From Beta vulgaris subsp. vulgaris (taxonomy: Eukaryota; Streptophyta; Magnoliopsida; Caryophyllales; Amaranthaceae): DNA of 64,000 bases. Location of the stretch: contig NC_079207.1 of assembly GCF_026745355.1 (NCBI RefSeq), positions 36,123,430 through 36,187,429 of the forward strand, read 5' to 3'. Every line of letters starts with the position of its first letter. Position 1 is the stretch's first letter. A program made the position numbers and the translations under genes. Positions 12,367 to 23,335 of the stretch are shown in pieces. The notes under the pieces were generated by a model. That model had not been told where the DNA came from and ran no database searches. It worked only from the letters and a program-made list of their open reading frames with translations.

Positions 12367-13518
12367 ATGACTGTACCAACTTCCAGAAAAGACCTCATGA
12401 TAGTCAATATGGGCCCTCACCATCCATCAATGCATGGCGTTCTCCGACTCATCGTTACTTTAGACGGTGAAGATGTTATTGACTGTGAACCAATAGTGGG
12501 TTATTTACACAGGGGTATGGAAAAAATTGCGGAAAACCGAACAATTATACAATATCTTCCTTATGTGACACGTTGGGATTATTTAGCTACTATGTTCACA
12601 GAAGCAATCACTGTAAACGGACCGGAACAGTTGGGAAATATTCAAGTACCTAAAAGAGCTAGCTATATCCGAGTAATTATGTTGGAATTAAGTCGTATAG
12701 CTTCTCATTTGTTATGGCTCGGCCCTTTTATGGCGGATATTGGCGCGCAGACCCCTTTCTTCTATATTTTCAGAGAAAGAGAATTGATATATGATTTATT
12801 CGAAGCTGCTACCGGTATGAGAATGATGCATAATTATTTTCGTATTGGAGGAGTAGCTGCCGATCTACCTTATGGATGGATAGATAAATGTTTAGATTTT
12901 TTGATTATTTTTTAATAGGACTTACTGAATACCAAAAACTTATTACGCGAAATCCTATTTTTTTAGAACGAGTTGAGAACGTAGGCATTATTGGTGGAGA
13001 AGAAGCACTAAATTGGGGTTTATCAGGGCCAATGCTACGAGCTTCGGGAATAGAATGGGATCTTCGTAAAGTTGATCATTATGAGTGTTACGACGAATTT
13101 GATTGGGAGGTCCAATGGCAAAAAGAAGGAGATTCATTAGCTCGTTATTTAATACGAATTGGTGAAATGGCAGAATCCATAAAAATTATTCAACAAGCTC
13201 TAGAAGGAATTCCAGGGGGTCCCTATGAGAATTTAGAAATCCGACGCTTTAATAGAAAAAAATATCCTGAATGGAATGATTTTGAATATCGATTCATTAG
13301 TAAAAAGCCATCTCCGGCTTTTGAATTGTCGAAACAAGAACTTTATGTAAGAGCTGAAGCCCCAAAGGGAGAATTAGGAATATTTTTGATGGAAAATCCG
13401 CCCCCCGGGTTTTATCAATTTGCAAATTCTTCCTCAATTAGTTAAAAAAATGAAATTGGCTGATATTATGACGATACTAGGTAGCATAGATATCATTATG
13501 GGAGAAGTTGATCGTTGA
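12367..13518 (+). pseudogene. ndhH: ndhH, plastid NDH complex 49-kDa-like subunit (frameshifted)
   Basis: Starts [20 protein letters not shown], the NDH-H/NuoD N-terminus with the conserved GPHHPS. The frame breaks at about 12900: the T-run before GATTATTTT lacks one G relative to the expected Asp-Phe-Cys-Asp codons. It resumes as [19 protein letters not shown] and continues to about 13390. There a deletion of about 30 bases removes the codons before the Arg-Trp-Lys stretch, probably between short GAT repeats. The original stop TGA (13516-13518) precedes the ndhA ATG by one base. In plastids the product is part of the NDH complex of cyclic electron flow. Here it is dead. Confidence 0.9.
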
Positions 13519-13519
13519 A

Positions 13520-14073
13520 ATGATAATTAATACAACAGAAGTACAAGCTATCAATTCTTTTTCCAGATTGGAATCCTTAAAAGAGGTTTATGGGACTATA
13601 TGGATGCTTTTCCCTATTTTGATTCTCGTATTGGGAATCACAATAGGTGTACTAGTAATTGTGTGGTTAGAAAGAACAATATCCGCGAGTATACAACAAC
13701 GTATTGGACCTGAATATGCCGGCCCTTTGGGAATTCTTCAAGCTCTAGCGGACGGAACAAAAACTACTTTTTAAAGAGAATCTTATTCCATCTAGAGGGG
13801 ATACATATTTATTTAGTATCGGACCTTCTATAGCAGTCATATCAATTCTACTAAGTTATTTAGTAATTCCTTTTAGTTCTCACCTTGTTCTAGCCGATCT
13901 CAGTATTGGCGTTTTTTTATGGATCGCTATTTCAAGCATTGCTCCCATTGGACTTCTTATGTCAGGATATGGATCAAATAATAAATATTCCTTTTTAGGT
14001 GGGCTACGGGCTGCTGCCCAATCAATTAGTTATGAAATACCATTAACTCTATGTGTGTTATCAATATCTCTAC
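13520..14073 (+). pseudogene. ndhA: ndhA exon 1 (frameshifted)
   Basis: ATG at 13520 begins [20 protein letters not shown], a membrane subunit of the plastid NDH complex. One extra A in the AAAAA run near 13760 shifts the frame, giving a premature stop. Beyond it the correct residues resume ([20 protein letters not shown]) to CVLSISL, where exon 1 ends at a group II 5' splice site (C|GTGTG at 14074). Length is 554 nt, one more than the usual 553, fitting the single insertion. Confidence 0.9.
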
Positions 14074-15199
14074 GTGTGATTCGTTGAGACATAGGTCTTC
14101 ACCCTCACCCCATTCATTTCTTTTTAGGTTTCTAAGAATAAAAATGAAATGTATTGAATAGCATCTTTTTTTTTATTCACTGATCGGATTGATAAACTAA
14201 ACTAGATAGTTAGATGAGTGAAAAAAAACAGCTTCGAAATTCGCAGTAAAAAAGAGAATCTCATTGCCTATGTACAAGGGTTAAACGAAAATAAACATAA
14301 GGAGTCAAGGTTGTTTGTTTCCCCCAAGATTGGATAATTAGTCCTCATAACTTGAAGCGGGTTGAAAAGAACAATTCTATGGAGTTTTGACTATCTTTTT
14401 TTTTATATGTATTACCATACATGACATTAATTACCATAGAGATTGAACAAAAATGAGTGGATGATTAGGAACACCAAAGTACACAAAGGATTTGTAATAG
14501 AGATTATGTAAGTTATCCGAAGAGATATTTTTACATAAAAGAAATACTAATTGAGGCTTTAAATTGGTAGAAATGATCAAGCAGTACTCCCACAAATTCC
14601 GATCCAGAGTATGCTCCTATCCACCGATTAAGTGAATGACTATCAGGAACGAAGTAATCTTTTACTTTTTTATTTTAAGCCTAAATAAAAGAAATAAGAG
14701 GGACGAAAAAAAATAGCTAATGTTAATATAAAAATATATAGAAATGGAATTGCAAAAAAAAAGATCTTTTTCCGATATATATATTAATAGAATGAGATTT
14801 TTGTCATGGCATAAATTATGAATAAATGTTAAATTCTTTTTCGGAATCAAAAATAATAAGGTGAAGTTTTTATTGATATTGGTAAAAAAGGTATTTTATT
14901 CAAGGATTAAGTTATTACTCAATAAAAAAAAATGAAAATTCTTCAAAGCTAAAGTAAAAGATGAGATCAATTCCGAAGCACTTTTTCTAGTATAGCAGAC
15001 AGAATTTCATTGGTCTAATTCAGGTTTTTCGATTCATTTTCGTTTTATTTAGTCTACAAAATATCAAGATCAAAGAATATCGAATCAGTCCTTAGATTTA
15101 TTTATGGCTTTTGAGGAGCCGTATGAGGTGAAAATCTCATGTACGGTTCTGTAATAGCGATGACAAGAGTGATCTTATCATCGACTATGATTATCTAAC
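14074..15199 (+). other. ndhA group II intron (plastid-derived)
   Basis: Begins GTGTG. Near its 3' end it carries the domain V hairpin (GAGCCGTATGAGGTGAAAAT ... CATGTACGGTTCT at about 15117-15151) and a domain VI-like stem, followed by exon 2. Poly-A and poly-T runs and no ORF. It has no expected function in the nucleus. Confidence 0.85.
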
Positions 15200-15309
15200 A
15201 GTTCAAGTACAGTTGATATAGTTGAGGCGCAGTCAAAATATGGGTTTTGGGGATGGAATTTGTGGCGGCAACCTATAGGGTTTATTGTTTTTATAATTTC
15301 TTCTCTAGC
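15200..15309 (+). pseudogene. ndhA: ndhA exon 2, truncated
   Basis: The readable residues [20 protein letters not shown] then [15 protein letters not shown] match the start of ndhA exon 2. The copy ends after about 110 bases at the junction with CACTA-type sequence; the remaining roughly 430 bases of exon 2 are absent. The exact exon start is uncertain by a few bases. Confidence 0.85.
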
Positions 15310-15544
15310 AGTTTTTCAACACACACACAATCTGATGCGGTTATGGAAAACCGCATCAGATTCTCACTATACTGATGCGGTTTTTAACCGCATCAATTTT
15401 TTTGGTTTAGCTACTACTAAACGAAAACGGCCGCCAATTTACCTCATCTGCAAGTTGAGACATGTAACAAACATGCCCAAAAAATGCACCCCTTAGCCCT
15501 TAATGTGGGACTCGGGATAACATTTAAATAGCTCCTGCTTGAGC

Positions 15545-17400
15545 TTCTCACGTTCAACCTAGGTGGCAGAGGACTCGTCGTTCGAATCTTGGCAGAGCAA
15601 CAACAGGTCCCTTACCCTTATCTGAAAGCGTAGAGGATTCAGTGTTCTTGATGGTGATTACTTCTACTAGCTTGTTGGATGGACTCATCAGACGTCCATC
15701 AACCCACAGTGTCTGATCTACATTGGAATAGTACGACTCACCCGAAGATATGGAAGCATATTTGTAACAAGATGGCATTTGAGCCACTAGCTAAGCTTAC
15801 ATGCCCGTTGTAAGGCCGAACCATCCTTAGCAGCCGCGTTCAACTGAGCCTTTGTCTCATCAGCCGTCCCGGGATAGTTCTCCGCATTATTAGCTGCGTT
15901 CAGCTGATTGACAAGAGGGGGTAGAGGCTAGGCTGACCTCTCCCACAAATGGAACAATGGCAGACGGATCGTCCACCTTTGAAGGTTTGCCCACCGAAAG
16001 AGGTTGGGACTTGTCTTGTCCCTTGGTTGAAGGGAGTAGCCTTCTGCGAAGACGGACGATCCCTTTTCTTCTTGGTTGTAAAGTCTTTGGATTTTTTGGG
16101 CGGTCAAATGGCCGTTTCTTGGAAGCAGCCAATTTCCCAGCCAACGACTTGGACGTTGGGGAATTCTTCTGCAAAAATGGAAAAAAAATACACAAGTTAG
16201 ATTGATCGACATCTACAAAAATAAAGCAAATTAGTATCCTAAACACTCCCTGCTTACGAATGGAAGCCGGTCAGGATTTTAATTTCGATCCCTAGACGAG
16301 GACCAACTTACAACTCGTCTTGAGAAATCCCAAGATTTTTATGAAGAACATGGAAGAAGGAATTCGGCCGAGTACGAATGCTCCTCTTTTTTCGTTGGAC
16401 CTCGTCCAGAGACTAAGAGTTTCCAAGACCTGGACGAAGATTGCTCGAAGAAGGAGACCGGCCAGACTTAGCTGCCTTCCATTTTCCAGAGGTCCTCGTC
16501 CAGGAGGAAGAAGGAATTTCAATTTAGACGAAGACCATTCGCAGAAGGAAGCCGACCAAACCTAGCTGCCTTCCTTCTACGAAAGGCCGTCGTCCAGAAA
16601 ACCGCAAGCAACATGGACAACCAGTCTCAAATGTTCTCCTTCTGCGAAGGATCTTCGTCTGAGGAAGGGCAGACATTCCCTAGCCGCCTTCCTTAATTCC
16701 AAGACACACCCACGTCTAGACTTAAAAGAAGAACGGCAAAAAAAATATTTAACTTACCAAAGTATCAGCCCTTTTCTCAGGCCCAGACTTGTTAAATTCT
16801 TTCTAAAGATCATTAGTGAACTTAGACATGTGTATGTCCCTCATCCAAGACTTCTTAAGTGTTGCTCTTGTCACGTTTGTAAAAAAGAAAAAGACAGGCA
16901 GAAAGGTTTAAGAGGCATGTACATTAGACGAATAATTTTACTTAGAGATTTTATGATATACCTCTATCCTCAGCTAAACGCAAGCCTGAAGCAACCAAAA
17001 AGTTGTCGTCATAAAACATTTCCTTAAAAGGAATCCAGTTATACGACCCCTTAATGGTTGGATTATTTAGTCTAGAATACTTAGTCGTCTTGAAGTAATC
17101 TACCACCTCGTCATCTAGTACATTCTTCATATCCAAAATGGAGGTTGATCATCCAATCTTTGTTGCCGCCCGACTATGATATCGGTATCGTCTGGCAGCG
17201 GCCTCATTAGGGGTTTGGACGAATAAGAAATCAACCTTCCATTCATGCATCTTGGAAGGCTTATCCGAAGCCGTAATGTACCCTCTACGGTTACCGACGC
17301 TGAACTAAGCCCCGTCCACGGTCTTTGGAACTTTAGATACATAATGTATCTGAGTGAAGGCTGGTAAAGAAGGCATCTTACCCCCGAAGTTCACTAATGG
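15545..17400 (-). pseudogene. Antisense accessory ORF relic of a Tat-like retrotransposon (distal part)
   Basis: Reading on the minus strand from 17400 down, with in-frame stops, gives GGKMPSLPAFTQIHYVSKVP, then EWKVDFLFVQTPNEAAARRY and NVLDDEVVDYFKTTKYSRLN. Further on come a basic segment (KSLAGKLAASKKRPFDRPKN) and an Ala-rich stretch (LNAANNAENYPGTADETKAQ). Low-complexity tails of this sort, plus the position upstream of a plus-strand 3' LTR (22795), fit the antisense additional ORF described for some Tat elements. Between 16330 and 16720 there are three roughly 100-bp imperfect repeats (core TAGCTGCCTTCC). The family assignment is tentative; the function is unknown. Confidence 0.45.
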
Positions 17401-18201
17401 CTATAAAAGTAAGAATATTGTGCCATGCAATTATTGATTGGTAATTGGAGATTTTGTTGATTAACTGTTGCGATTTTCTTTCTCACAACCTATATTGTTG
17501 ATTTTGTGATTGAATCTTGACATTTTAATAAAATGAACCGAAATTCTAACATTAACAATGTGGAAAAAGAAACTGCAATATATTAAACCACAGTCTTTTT
17601 TTTTTGTTTACCACATTATTATGTGAATGAGTTGTTCACTTGATTAAAAAAATGAACCGAAATTCAATCATAGAGCACCTGAGTTCCTTTAGAGTAGATT
17701 TTTAGTTCTTCTATTAGCACTTACTTGTATGGTACATGCTGCAGGAAGCTACTTAAGAGTAGTATGGTCTTGGATTGATTTCATAAAAGTCACTTACTTT
17801 GACTTGTTTGAGGGGGTGATGAAGGATTATTTTCTACTGTATCTTTAGAGGAATATGCTTAAATGAGTAGAGATGATGAAGACGATAATGATGATGAAGG
17901 TGGTAAAGATAGTATCAAGGTCTGCAACTATGGTCTTGACCAGTGTAATTTTGATATCAAAATTTGAGTGGCTATTTCTGGTGAAAGTTTTTGACAATGT
18001 GTACTATTGATAAATTAGAGTTTCACTATACCTTGATTTGTTTTTTTTTTTGTCTAAGAAGTATGAGCTAAATGGGAACACAACAGAGTGCGAGGTTGGA
18101 TTTATATATTCCCGTCCTTTTTAATGTGCTTGCCACAAATTTATATGAGGTGCTCTATGAGTACATACAATTAAACTTTATATCATGTTCGAATACCTTG
18201 A
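17401..18201. other. AT-rich inserted DNA without genes
   Basis: No coding frame, TIR or known domain is visible. This is the left part of a segment (17401-21886) that appears to split the antisense ORF relic. Confidence 0.4.
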
Positions 18202-18268
18202 AACCTATTAGCTCAAATGGAAGAGTATTGTGCCATCACAAGATATGAGTTCGATTCCCACATAGGTT
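18202..18268 (+). other. tRNA-like sequence 1
   Basis: A perfect 7-bp acceptor-like stem (AACCTAT / ATAGGTT), the A-box-like TTAGCTCAAATGG, a GCTC/GAGT D-arm, and a B-box-like AGTTCGATTCC. The anticodon arm is collapsed to a TTGTG...CACAA hairpin with a 4-base loop. Shorter (67 nt) than a true tRNA; not expected to work in translation. Confidence 0.55.
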
Positions 18269-18490
18269 ATGAAATGACATGTTATTTAGAACCCTGAACA
18301 TAAAGTATAAGAATTAAGTAGAATAACACTCATGTACACTAACTAAAATTGAAAGTTGTCACTATATCAAACTAGCGTCATTTTTTTCGTTCACCACATT
18401 GTTTTGTCAGGATTAAGAGAAACATACATCCCAAAAGTTCCACAAGACCATGTAAATAAAAAGTGCTTGAAGCATATTAAAAAATAAGAG

Positions 18491-18564
18491 AGCCTATGTG
18501 GGATTCGAACCCACATTTTTGTGTATTTGCATACACAATACTCTACCAATTGAGCTAACATGCT
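18491..18564 (-). other. tRNA-like sequence 2
   Basis: 74 nt on the minus strand. Acceptor arms AGCATGT / ATAGGCT pair with one mismatch and one wobble. It has A box TTAGCTCAATTGG, an exact B box GGTTCGAATCC and a GTGGG/CCCAC T-stem. The anticodon arm is an unusual 8-bp hairpin (TTGTGTAT / ATACACAA) with loop GCAA, incompatible with the normal 5-bp stem and 7-base loop. Pol III internal promoter boxes are intact, so it could be transcribed. Confidence 0.6.
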
Positions 18565-18599
18565 ATCAAATTCCAAGTATAATTCCAATACCGAGCAGA

Positions 18600-20165
18600 C
18601 ACCCTTAAGTCAATCCAATTACCATTACTCATAGACTATAAAGTAATGACATGTTGCTGCACTCTAGTGATGTATTGGTATAACTCTAATTAGTATACCT
18701 CCCATAACTCTAATGACATGTTTTCATAACTCTAACTCACACCTTCTACAACTCGAATGAAACATTGCCATCACTCTAATTGATACCTACAACAACTTTA
18801 ATAACTCTAACTCATAGCTAACACAACTCCAATGACAATGAGTGCAACTCTAACTAAAACTTCCTATAACTCTAAATAAGTGTTGCTAACTCTAATAAAT
18901 ACTCTTCACTACTACATTGATAACTCTAAGTTGCTAACTCTAATAAATACTTCTTATAACTCTAAATAAACAAGCATTTGTAATTACTACAACTCCAAAA
19001 ACATATTGGTATAACTCTAACTAATAATACATATAACTCTAACTAATACTACCTATAACTCTAAAAATATATTGGTACAGCTTTAACTAATACTACCTAC
19101 AACTCTAAAAACATATTGGTATAACTCTAATTAATAATACCTACAACTCTAAAAACATATTGGTATAACTCTAATTAATACTAGTTATAACTCAAAAAAA
19201 TAATTCCAAAATAATTCTCCATAAGGAATACAAGCAATGTTATAACTCTAACTAATAAGAGCCTGTGTAGGAGTCGAACCCACATTTTTGTGTATTTGCA
19301 TACACAATACGCTACCAATTGAGCTAACAGGATATTAAGTTGCAAACGTAATTACAAAATCATGTAATTAAACAAGTCTTGACATAACACTTATTGTTAG
19401 TACCTATAACAATGAATAAGTGTGGACAGAACTCTAGTTACTATTTTTATAACTCTAAAAAATGTTGCTATAACTTTAACCATTACTAATACAACTCGAA
19501 ATGTTGGTATAGCTCTAATGACTAGCTTTTATAAACTCTTATAAAGATTCGGTATAACTCTAAACAAGCAGTGTTTTAACTCTCATTTATTACTTCCATA
19601 ACTCTAAACAAGTATTATGATAACTCTAATTAGTTTTTCGTATAACTATAAACAAGTGTTGGCATAACTCTAATTACTACTTCTTATAACTCCAAAGAAG
19701 CGTTTGCACAACTATAATTACTATTTCCTATAACTCTAATTACTTCTTCATATAACTCTATACAAGTGTTGATTTTACTTTAAAGAAGCATTGGTATTAC
19801 TTAAGTATGACTACATATAACTCTAAACAAGTGTTGGTAGTACTCTAATTACTACTTTCTATATATTTAGACATGTATTAGTATAACTCTAATTACTACT
19901 TTCCATAACTATAAACAAGTATTGGTATAACTCTTAAGAAGTATTGCCAAAATTCTAATTAGTACTTATTATAACTCTTAACAAGCATTGCTATAACTTT
20001 TAACTATTACTTCCTACAACTCTAAACAAGTGTTGTCATAACTCTAATTAGTAATTGCAATAACTCTAAAAAAAATGTCGCAATAACTTTAATTAGTACT
20101 TTTCGTTTCTAAACAAATGTTGCTATAACCTTAATAAATAACTTTTATAACTCTTGACAAAATCA
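18600..20165. repeat. Degenerate AACTCTAA minisatellite
   Basis: Dozens of imperfect copies of (A/C)TATAACTCTAA(T/C) with roughly 20-35-base spacing, many including ACAAGTGTTG or ACTACTTCCTATAAC variants. tRNA-like copy 3 (19260-19333) is embedded in it. Non-coding. Confidence 0.75.
19260..19333 (-). other. tRNA-like sequence 3
   Basis: 74 nt, nearly identical in the body to copy 2, including the same 8-bp GCAA-loop anticodon-arm hairpin. Acceptor ATCCTGT / ACAGGCT pairs at 6 of 7 positions. The acceptor differs from that of copy 2 on both sides, so pairing is largely kept despite change. B box GGTTCGACTCC. Confidence 0.6.
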
Positions 20166-20865
20166 TGCATTGACCAACATTATTCACAAAAAATGGAGCA
20201 TCAAACAAAATAGAAAGAAGTGGAACATGATCTCAAATTCAAGATCAAACAAACTGTGACAAGTGAATTTAGTATTACACAAAATAATTAAGCAAGTTAT
20301 GATTTATCAAATGACCTGAAACTAGTTGTCACAATAAAAAAAAGAACAATAGAAACATTGAAGCGGTAGGACTTTGGTGATGGTGAAGTGAAAACTAAAG
20401 ATTGTGTCATTTGACAAAATAACTTCTAAATAATACCACACCGATTTCTTCACTAGCTACCCAAAATGAAGAAAATCCACTTCCTAATGACAAATTCTTA
20501 TATTCTATATTGCTTAATCCAATCAATTTTTGGTATTCAGAGTGAACTTGAATCAAAATTCTACAAAACAAATTCAATTTTTTTCCAAATACTAACCTCT
20601 TGTACTATATTGAATGAGTGGTTAGATTTTTTTTCTCAACAAGATTGCTAATATCATTAATTTGTAGATACTAAGCGTGATTGATCAATTAATTAAATGA
20701 AAATCTCAATTTGTTCATGCATGAAAGATGGAGAAAATGGCGGGGAAAACCAGTGAATTTGGGAGAGAAAGAATATAATATGGTGCGCAAAAACTCGTAT
20801 AACAAAGGTCAGATCTTAGCCGTGAATTTGGTTAAATCTAATGGTCCACATTATTTCTCATCTAA

Positions 20866-20867
<2 letters not shown>
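20166..20867. other. AT-rich spacer, no gene recognised
   Basis: Only short unsupported frames (for example 20466-20651). No domain, TIR or repeat was recognised. Confidence 0.4.
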
Positions 20868-20896
<29 letters not shown>

Positions 20897-21705
20897 TGTA
20901 TGTATGTATGTATGTATGTATGTATGTATGTATGTATGTATGTATGTATGTATGTATGTATGTATGTATGTATGTATGTATATGTATGTATGAGTATGTA
21001 TGTATGTATGTATGTATGTATGTATGTATGTATGTATGTATTATGTATGTATGTATGTATGTATGTATGTATGTATGTATGTATGTATGTATGTATGTAT
21101 GTATGTATGTATGTATGTATGTATGTATGTATGTATGTATGTATGTATGTATGTGTATGTATGTATGTGTATGTATGTGTGTATGTATGTATGTGTGTAT
21201 GTATGTATGTGTGTATGTATGTGTGTATGTATGTGTGTATGTATGTGTGTATGTGTGTACGTATGTATGTGTGTATGTATGTACGTACGTATGTATGTAC
21301 GTACGTACGTACGTACGTACGTACGTAGGTATGTATGTACGTACGTACGTACGTACGTATGTACGTATGTATGTATGTACGTACGTACATACGCACGTAC
21401 GCACGTATCGCGTACGTGCGTACGCAGGTATGTACGTACGCACGTACGCACGTACGCACGTACGCACGTACGCACGTACGCACGTACGCACGTATGTACG
21501 TATGTACGTACGTACGTATGTATGCATGGATGTATGTATGCATGCATGGATGTATGTATGCATGCATGGATGTATGTATGCATGCATGGATGCATGCATG
21601 CATGGATGTATGCATGTATGTATGTATGCATGTATGCATGCATGGATGTATGCATGTATGGATGTATGCATGTATGCATCTATGCATCTATGTAGTTATG
21701 TATGT
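20868..21705. repeat. About 840-bp tetranucleotide microsatellite (TATG)n with variants
   Basis: Pure GTAT repeats to about 21170, then TGTGTATG variants, a TACG/CACG-rich block (21270-21520) and a CATGCATGGATG block to the end. Open frames on both strands through it are composition artefacts. Confidence 0.95.
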
Positions 21706-21886
21706 ATATATGACCCAAGGTTTAATTTGATACTTTGGTTTGTAATTTAAATTTTTATGTTAATAATTAGCTTTGCATTTTTTTTAACAATAATGCGGCG
21801 GTAACACCCTAAAGGTTTGTTCAGATATTCAAATGAAAACCGAATGTTTTATAATTTTTTAAAACCAAAGTTTTGGGGTGTTACAC
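21706..21886. mobile_element. Short fragment with GTAACACCC / GGGTGTTACA ends
   Basis: GGTAACACCCTAAAGG at about 21800 and TTTTGGGGTGTTACA ending at 21886 resemble the ends of the TGTAACACCCC LTR family. Immediately after it the antisense ORF relic resumes. The matching left end of the insertion was not found. Confidence 0.35.
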
Positions 21887-22399
21887 AGGTTCCGAATGGG
21901 GACCTAAACGTCTCTTAATTTCGGACGAGGTGGTAGATTGTTCATCCAATTCATCAGGGGAGATAGACTTGCCCTCGTTATTGTCGCCTTCGACCAATTC
22001 AATGTCTCTCCTAGACGGACTAGCCTTCGGGTTTATTTCTCAATCTCTTCTTCCCTGGCGCTACAAGAGGAAGAAGGCTCAGCCGCTGGCCGAGCATTTT
22101 GGGTCCTCGCATTCCCCCTCTTCGGGAACTCGTCAGGTGGACTCCTCCATCTCATAATTGGAGGTTGGGAGTACAATTTCGCGTCTAATATAGGCATTTT
22201 GCTTGACGCGCGCCAAATTGCCCTGCACTAGTATAGACTGGGTCGTTTGACTTTGTCGGGCAAATTCATGAAAAAGATATGCATGGCCGATCAGAATAGG
22301 CCCAACCCTAGAATGTGCTGAAGAAAAAAAGCTATCGGTTCTAGCGTCACGACAAACTCTTGAATAAACGATATTATTTCTCGAAGAAGAAGAATTCAT
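21887..22399 (-). pseudogene. Antisense accessory ORF relic, N-terminal part
   Basis: Minus-strand frame starting MNSSSSRNNIVYSRVCRDAR and continuing IGHAYLFHEFARQSQTTQSI, then past 22133 in another frame toward an acidic stretch (SPDELDEQSTTSSEIKRRLG). It appears to continue at 17400 once the intervening insertion is removed. Orientation is opposite to the LTR at 22795, fitting an antisense ORF. Function unknown. Confidence 0.4.
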
Positions 22400-22794
22400 T
22401 TTATTGATTTTTTTAAAAGAAAATTAAGAATAAAGGAGAACAAAGAAGAAAGAGGGGAAACCTGACTAGCGCTAAGACGTTCTGTGGAAAAGACGAAAGT
22501 TGGAGAACTCACTGTCTCTCTAGAAAATCAGAAAAGATGCGGAGTCTCTCTCTAGAAAAATTCTTTCAACGTGTGAAATGATTTCAGAAAGGACAAAACG
22601 GTATATTTACTTTATAGGGGGTGAAAACCTCCTAAATCTGTTAAAAGTGACCGGTAATTCCTAAACCGATTAAAAACAACCGGTAAAGTCCCAAAAACTA
22701 GTGCGTCTTTTTCTTTTTTTGAAAACGAGGTAACTTCCTCAGGTTAAAGGATTAACCGTATTAGGGCAACGGTAAAATTCCCTTTCAGGGGGAA
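22400..22794 (+). other. Region before the 3' LTR, with polypurine tract
   Basis: No gene. TTTCAGGGGGAA at 22783-22794 immediately precedes TGTTGTAGC and is a plausible polypurine tract, the second-strand primer of LTR retrotransposons. It fixes the plus orientation of the element. Confidence 0.5.
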
Positions 22795-23335
22795 TGTTGT
22801 AGCTCAAACAGTCAACGACTCTCCAAGAGACACGTGGATCCATCAGGAGCATCCACATGTCCCATCAAAAGGAATAACAAAGAGGTTTAAACTCTGAGTT
22901 TTACTGAGAAAGGAGTAAAATTCCACCTTTTGGCCTCAAAAAATATTCAGAGCCCAAATCCCAAAAACGGTTACACATGATTGGCCGGTGTTTATCGCCC
23001 AATGATTGCATGCCACGTATCCAGATCTGATTGCCTGACCAATCAGGTGCCCTTATTTTAGGGTGACCTCAAATGGCAGCATACAAAACCCCAACACTAT
23101 AAATAGCTCCTTGAAATTAGGAAAAAGGTAACTTTTTTGAACAGACACGTCCATAATTTGTGAATATACTCTCTCACTTTCTTTGTATATCTCTATTATT
23201 CCTTTTTCACTCCTGATAACTGACTTAAACTTCGAAGGAAGAACCACCACCCAAACCTTCTAACTAAGTCCTTTCTTTTGCAGGTTTGAAAACGGAGCTC
23301 AGGTTCAAGTTACGAGATTCAGACATCATTTCACA
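22795..23335 (+). mobile_element. 3' LTR of a second Tat-like element
   Basis: Starts TGTTGTAGCTCAAAC after the polypurine tract and has CACTATAAATAGCTCC at about 23095 (a TATA box) with a CT-rich leader behind it. The end, near TTTCACACA at 23333, is not supported by a TSD. No 5' LTR is seen, so the element is truncated on its left. Confidence 0.45.

Larger units (their letters stand above)
11840..15310 (+). other. Nuclear plastid DNA insertion (rps15-ndhH-ndhA)
   Basis: Gene order, orientation and the ndhH/ndhA junction match the plastid small single-copy region, where rps15, ndhH and ndhA are consecutive in one transcriptional direction. The right junction is abrupt: ndhA exon 2 stops within the ISSLA codons at about 15309 and runs into CA repeats and CACTA subterminal motifs. 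The left junction lies in the ycf1-rps15 spacer and could not be fixed (11825-11940). Flanking transposons exclude a plastid genome or simple contamination. Confidence 0.88.
10483..15420. mobile_element. CACTA-like element with plastid DNA between its ends
   Basis: The left end reads TACTAGTGGAAAAAACC, i.e. CACTAGTGG with the first base mutated. Subterminal copies of ATCTGATGCGGT and its complement ACCGCATCAGAT follow at 10510-10690 and recur at 15328-15400 after the plastid segment. A degenerate right end (GGTTTAGCTACTACT) near 15406-15420 loosely matches the inverted left end; no clear 3-bp TSD was found. Interior 10700-11840 is CT-rich then T-rich with no coding capacity. The plastid DNA thus sits between two halves of one element. 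Confidence 0.55.

Noticed and set aside
11975..15309. Working plastid genes or plastid contamination
   Set aside because: Frameshifts, a deletion and a truncated exon 2, with nuclear transposon sequence on both sides, show a nuclear insertion.
15949..16565. Overlapping short ORFs on the plus strand
   Set aside because: Shadows of the minus-strand antisense ORF relic and its repeats.
18491..18564. Functional tRNA gene
   Set aside because: The anticodon arm cannot form the 5-bp stem and 7-base loop; the sequence is kept as tRNA-like only.
20711..21750. Several long ORFs on both strands (Tyr-Val-Cys-Met and His-Thr-Tyr-Ile repeats)
   Set aside because: They are translations of a tetranucleotide microsatellite without stops in any frame; no gene.
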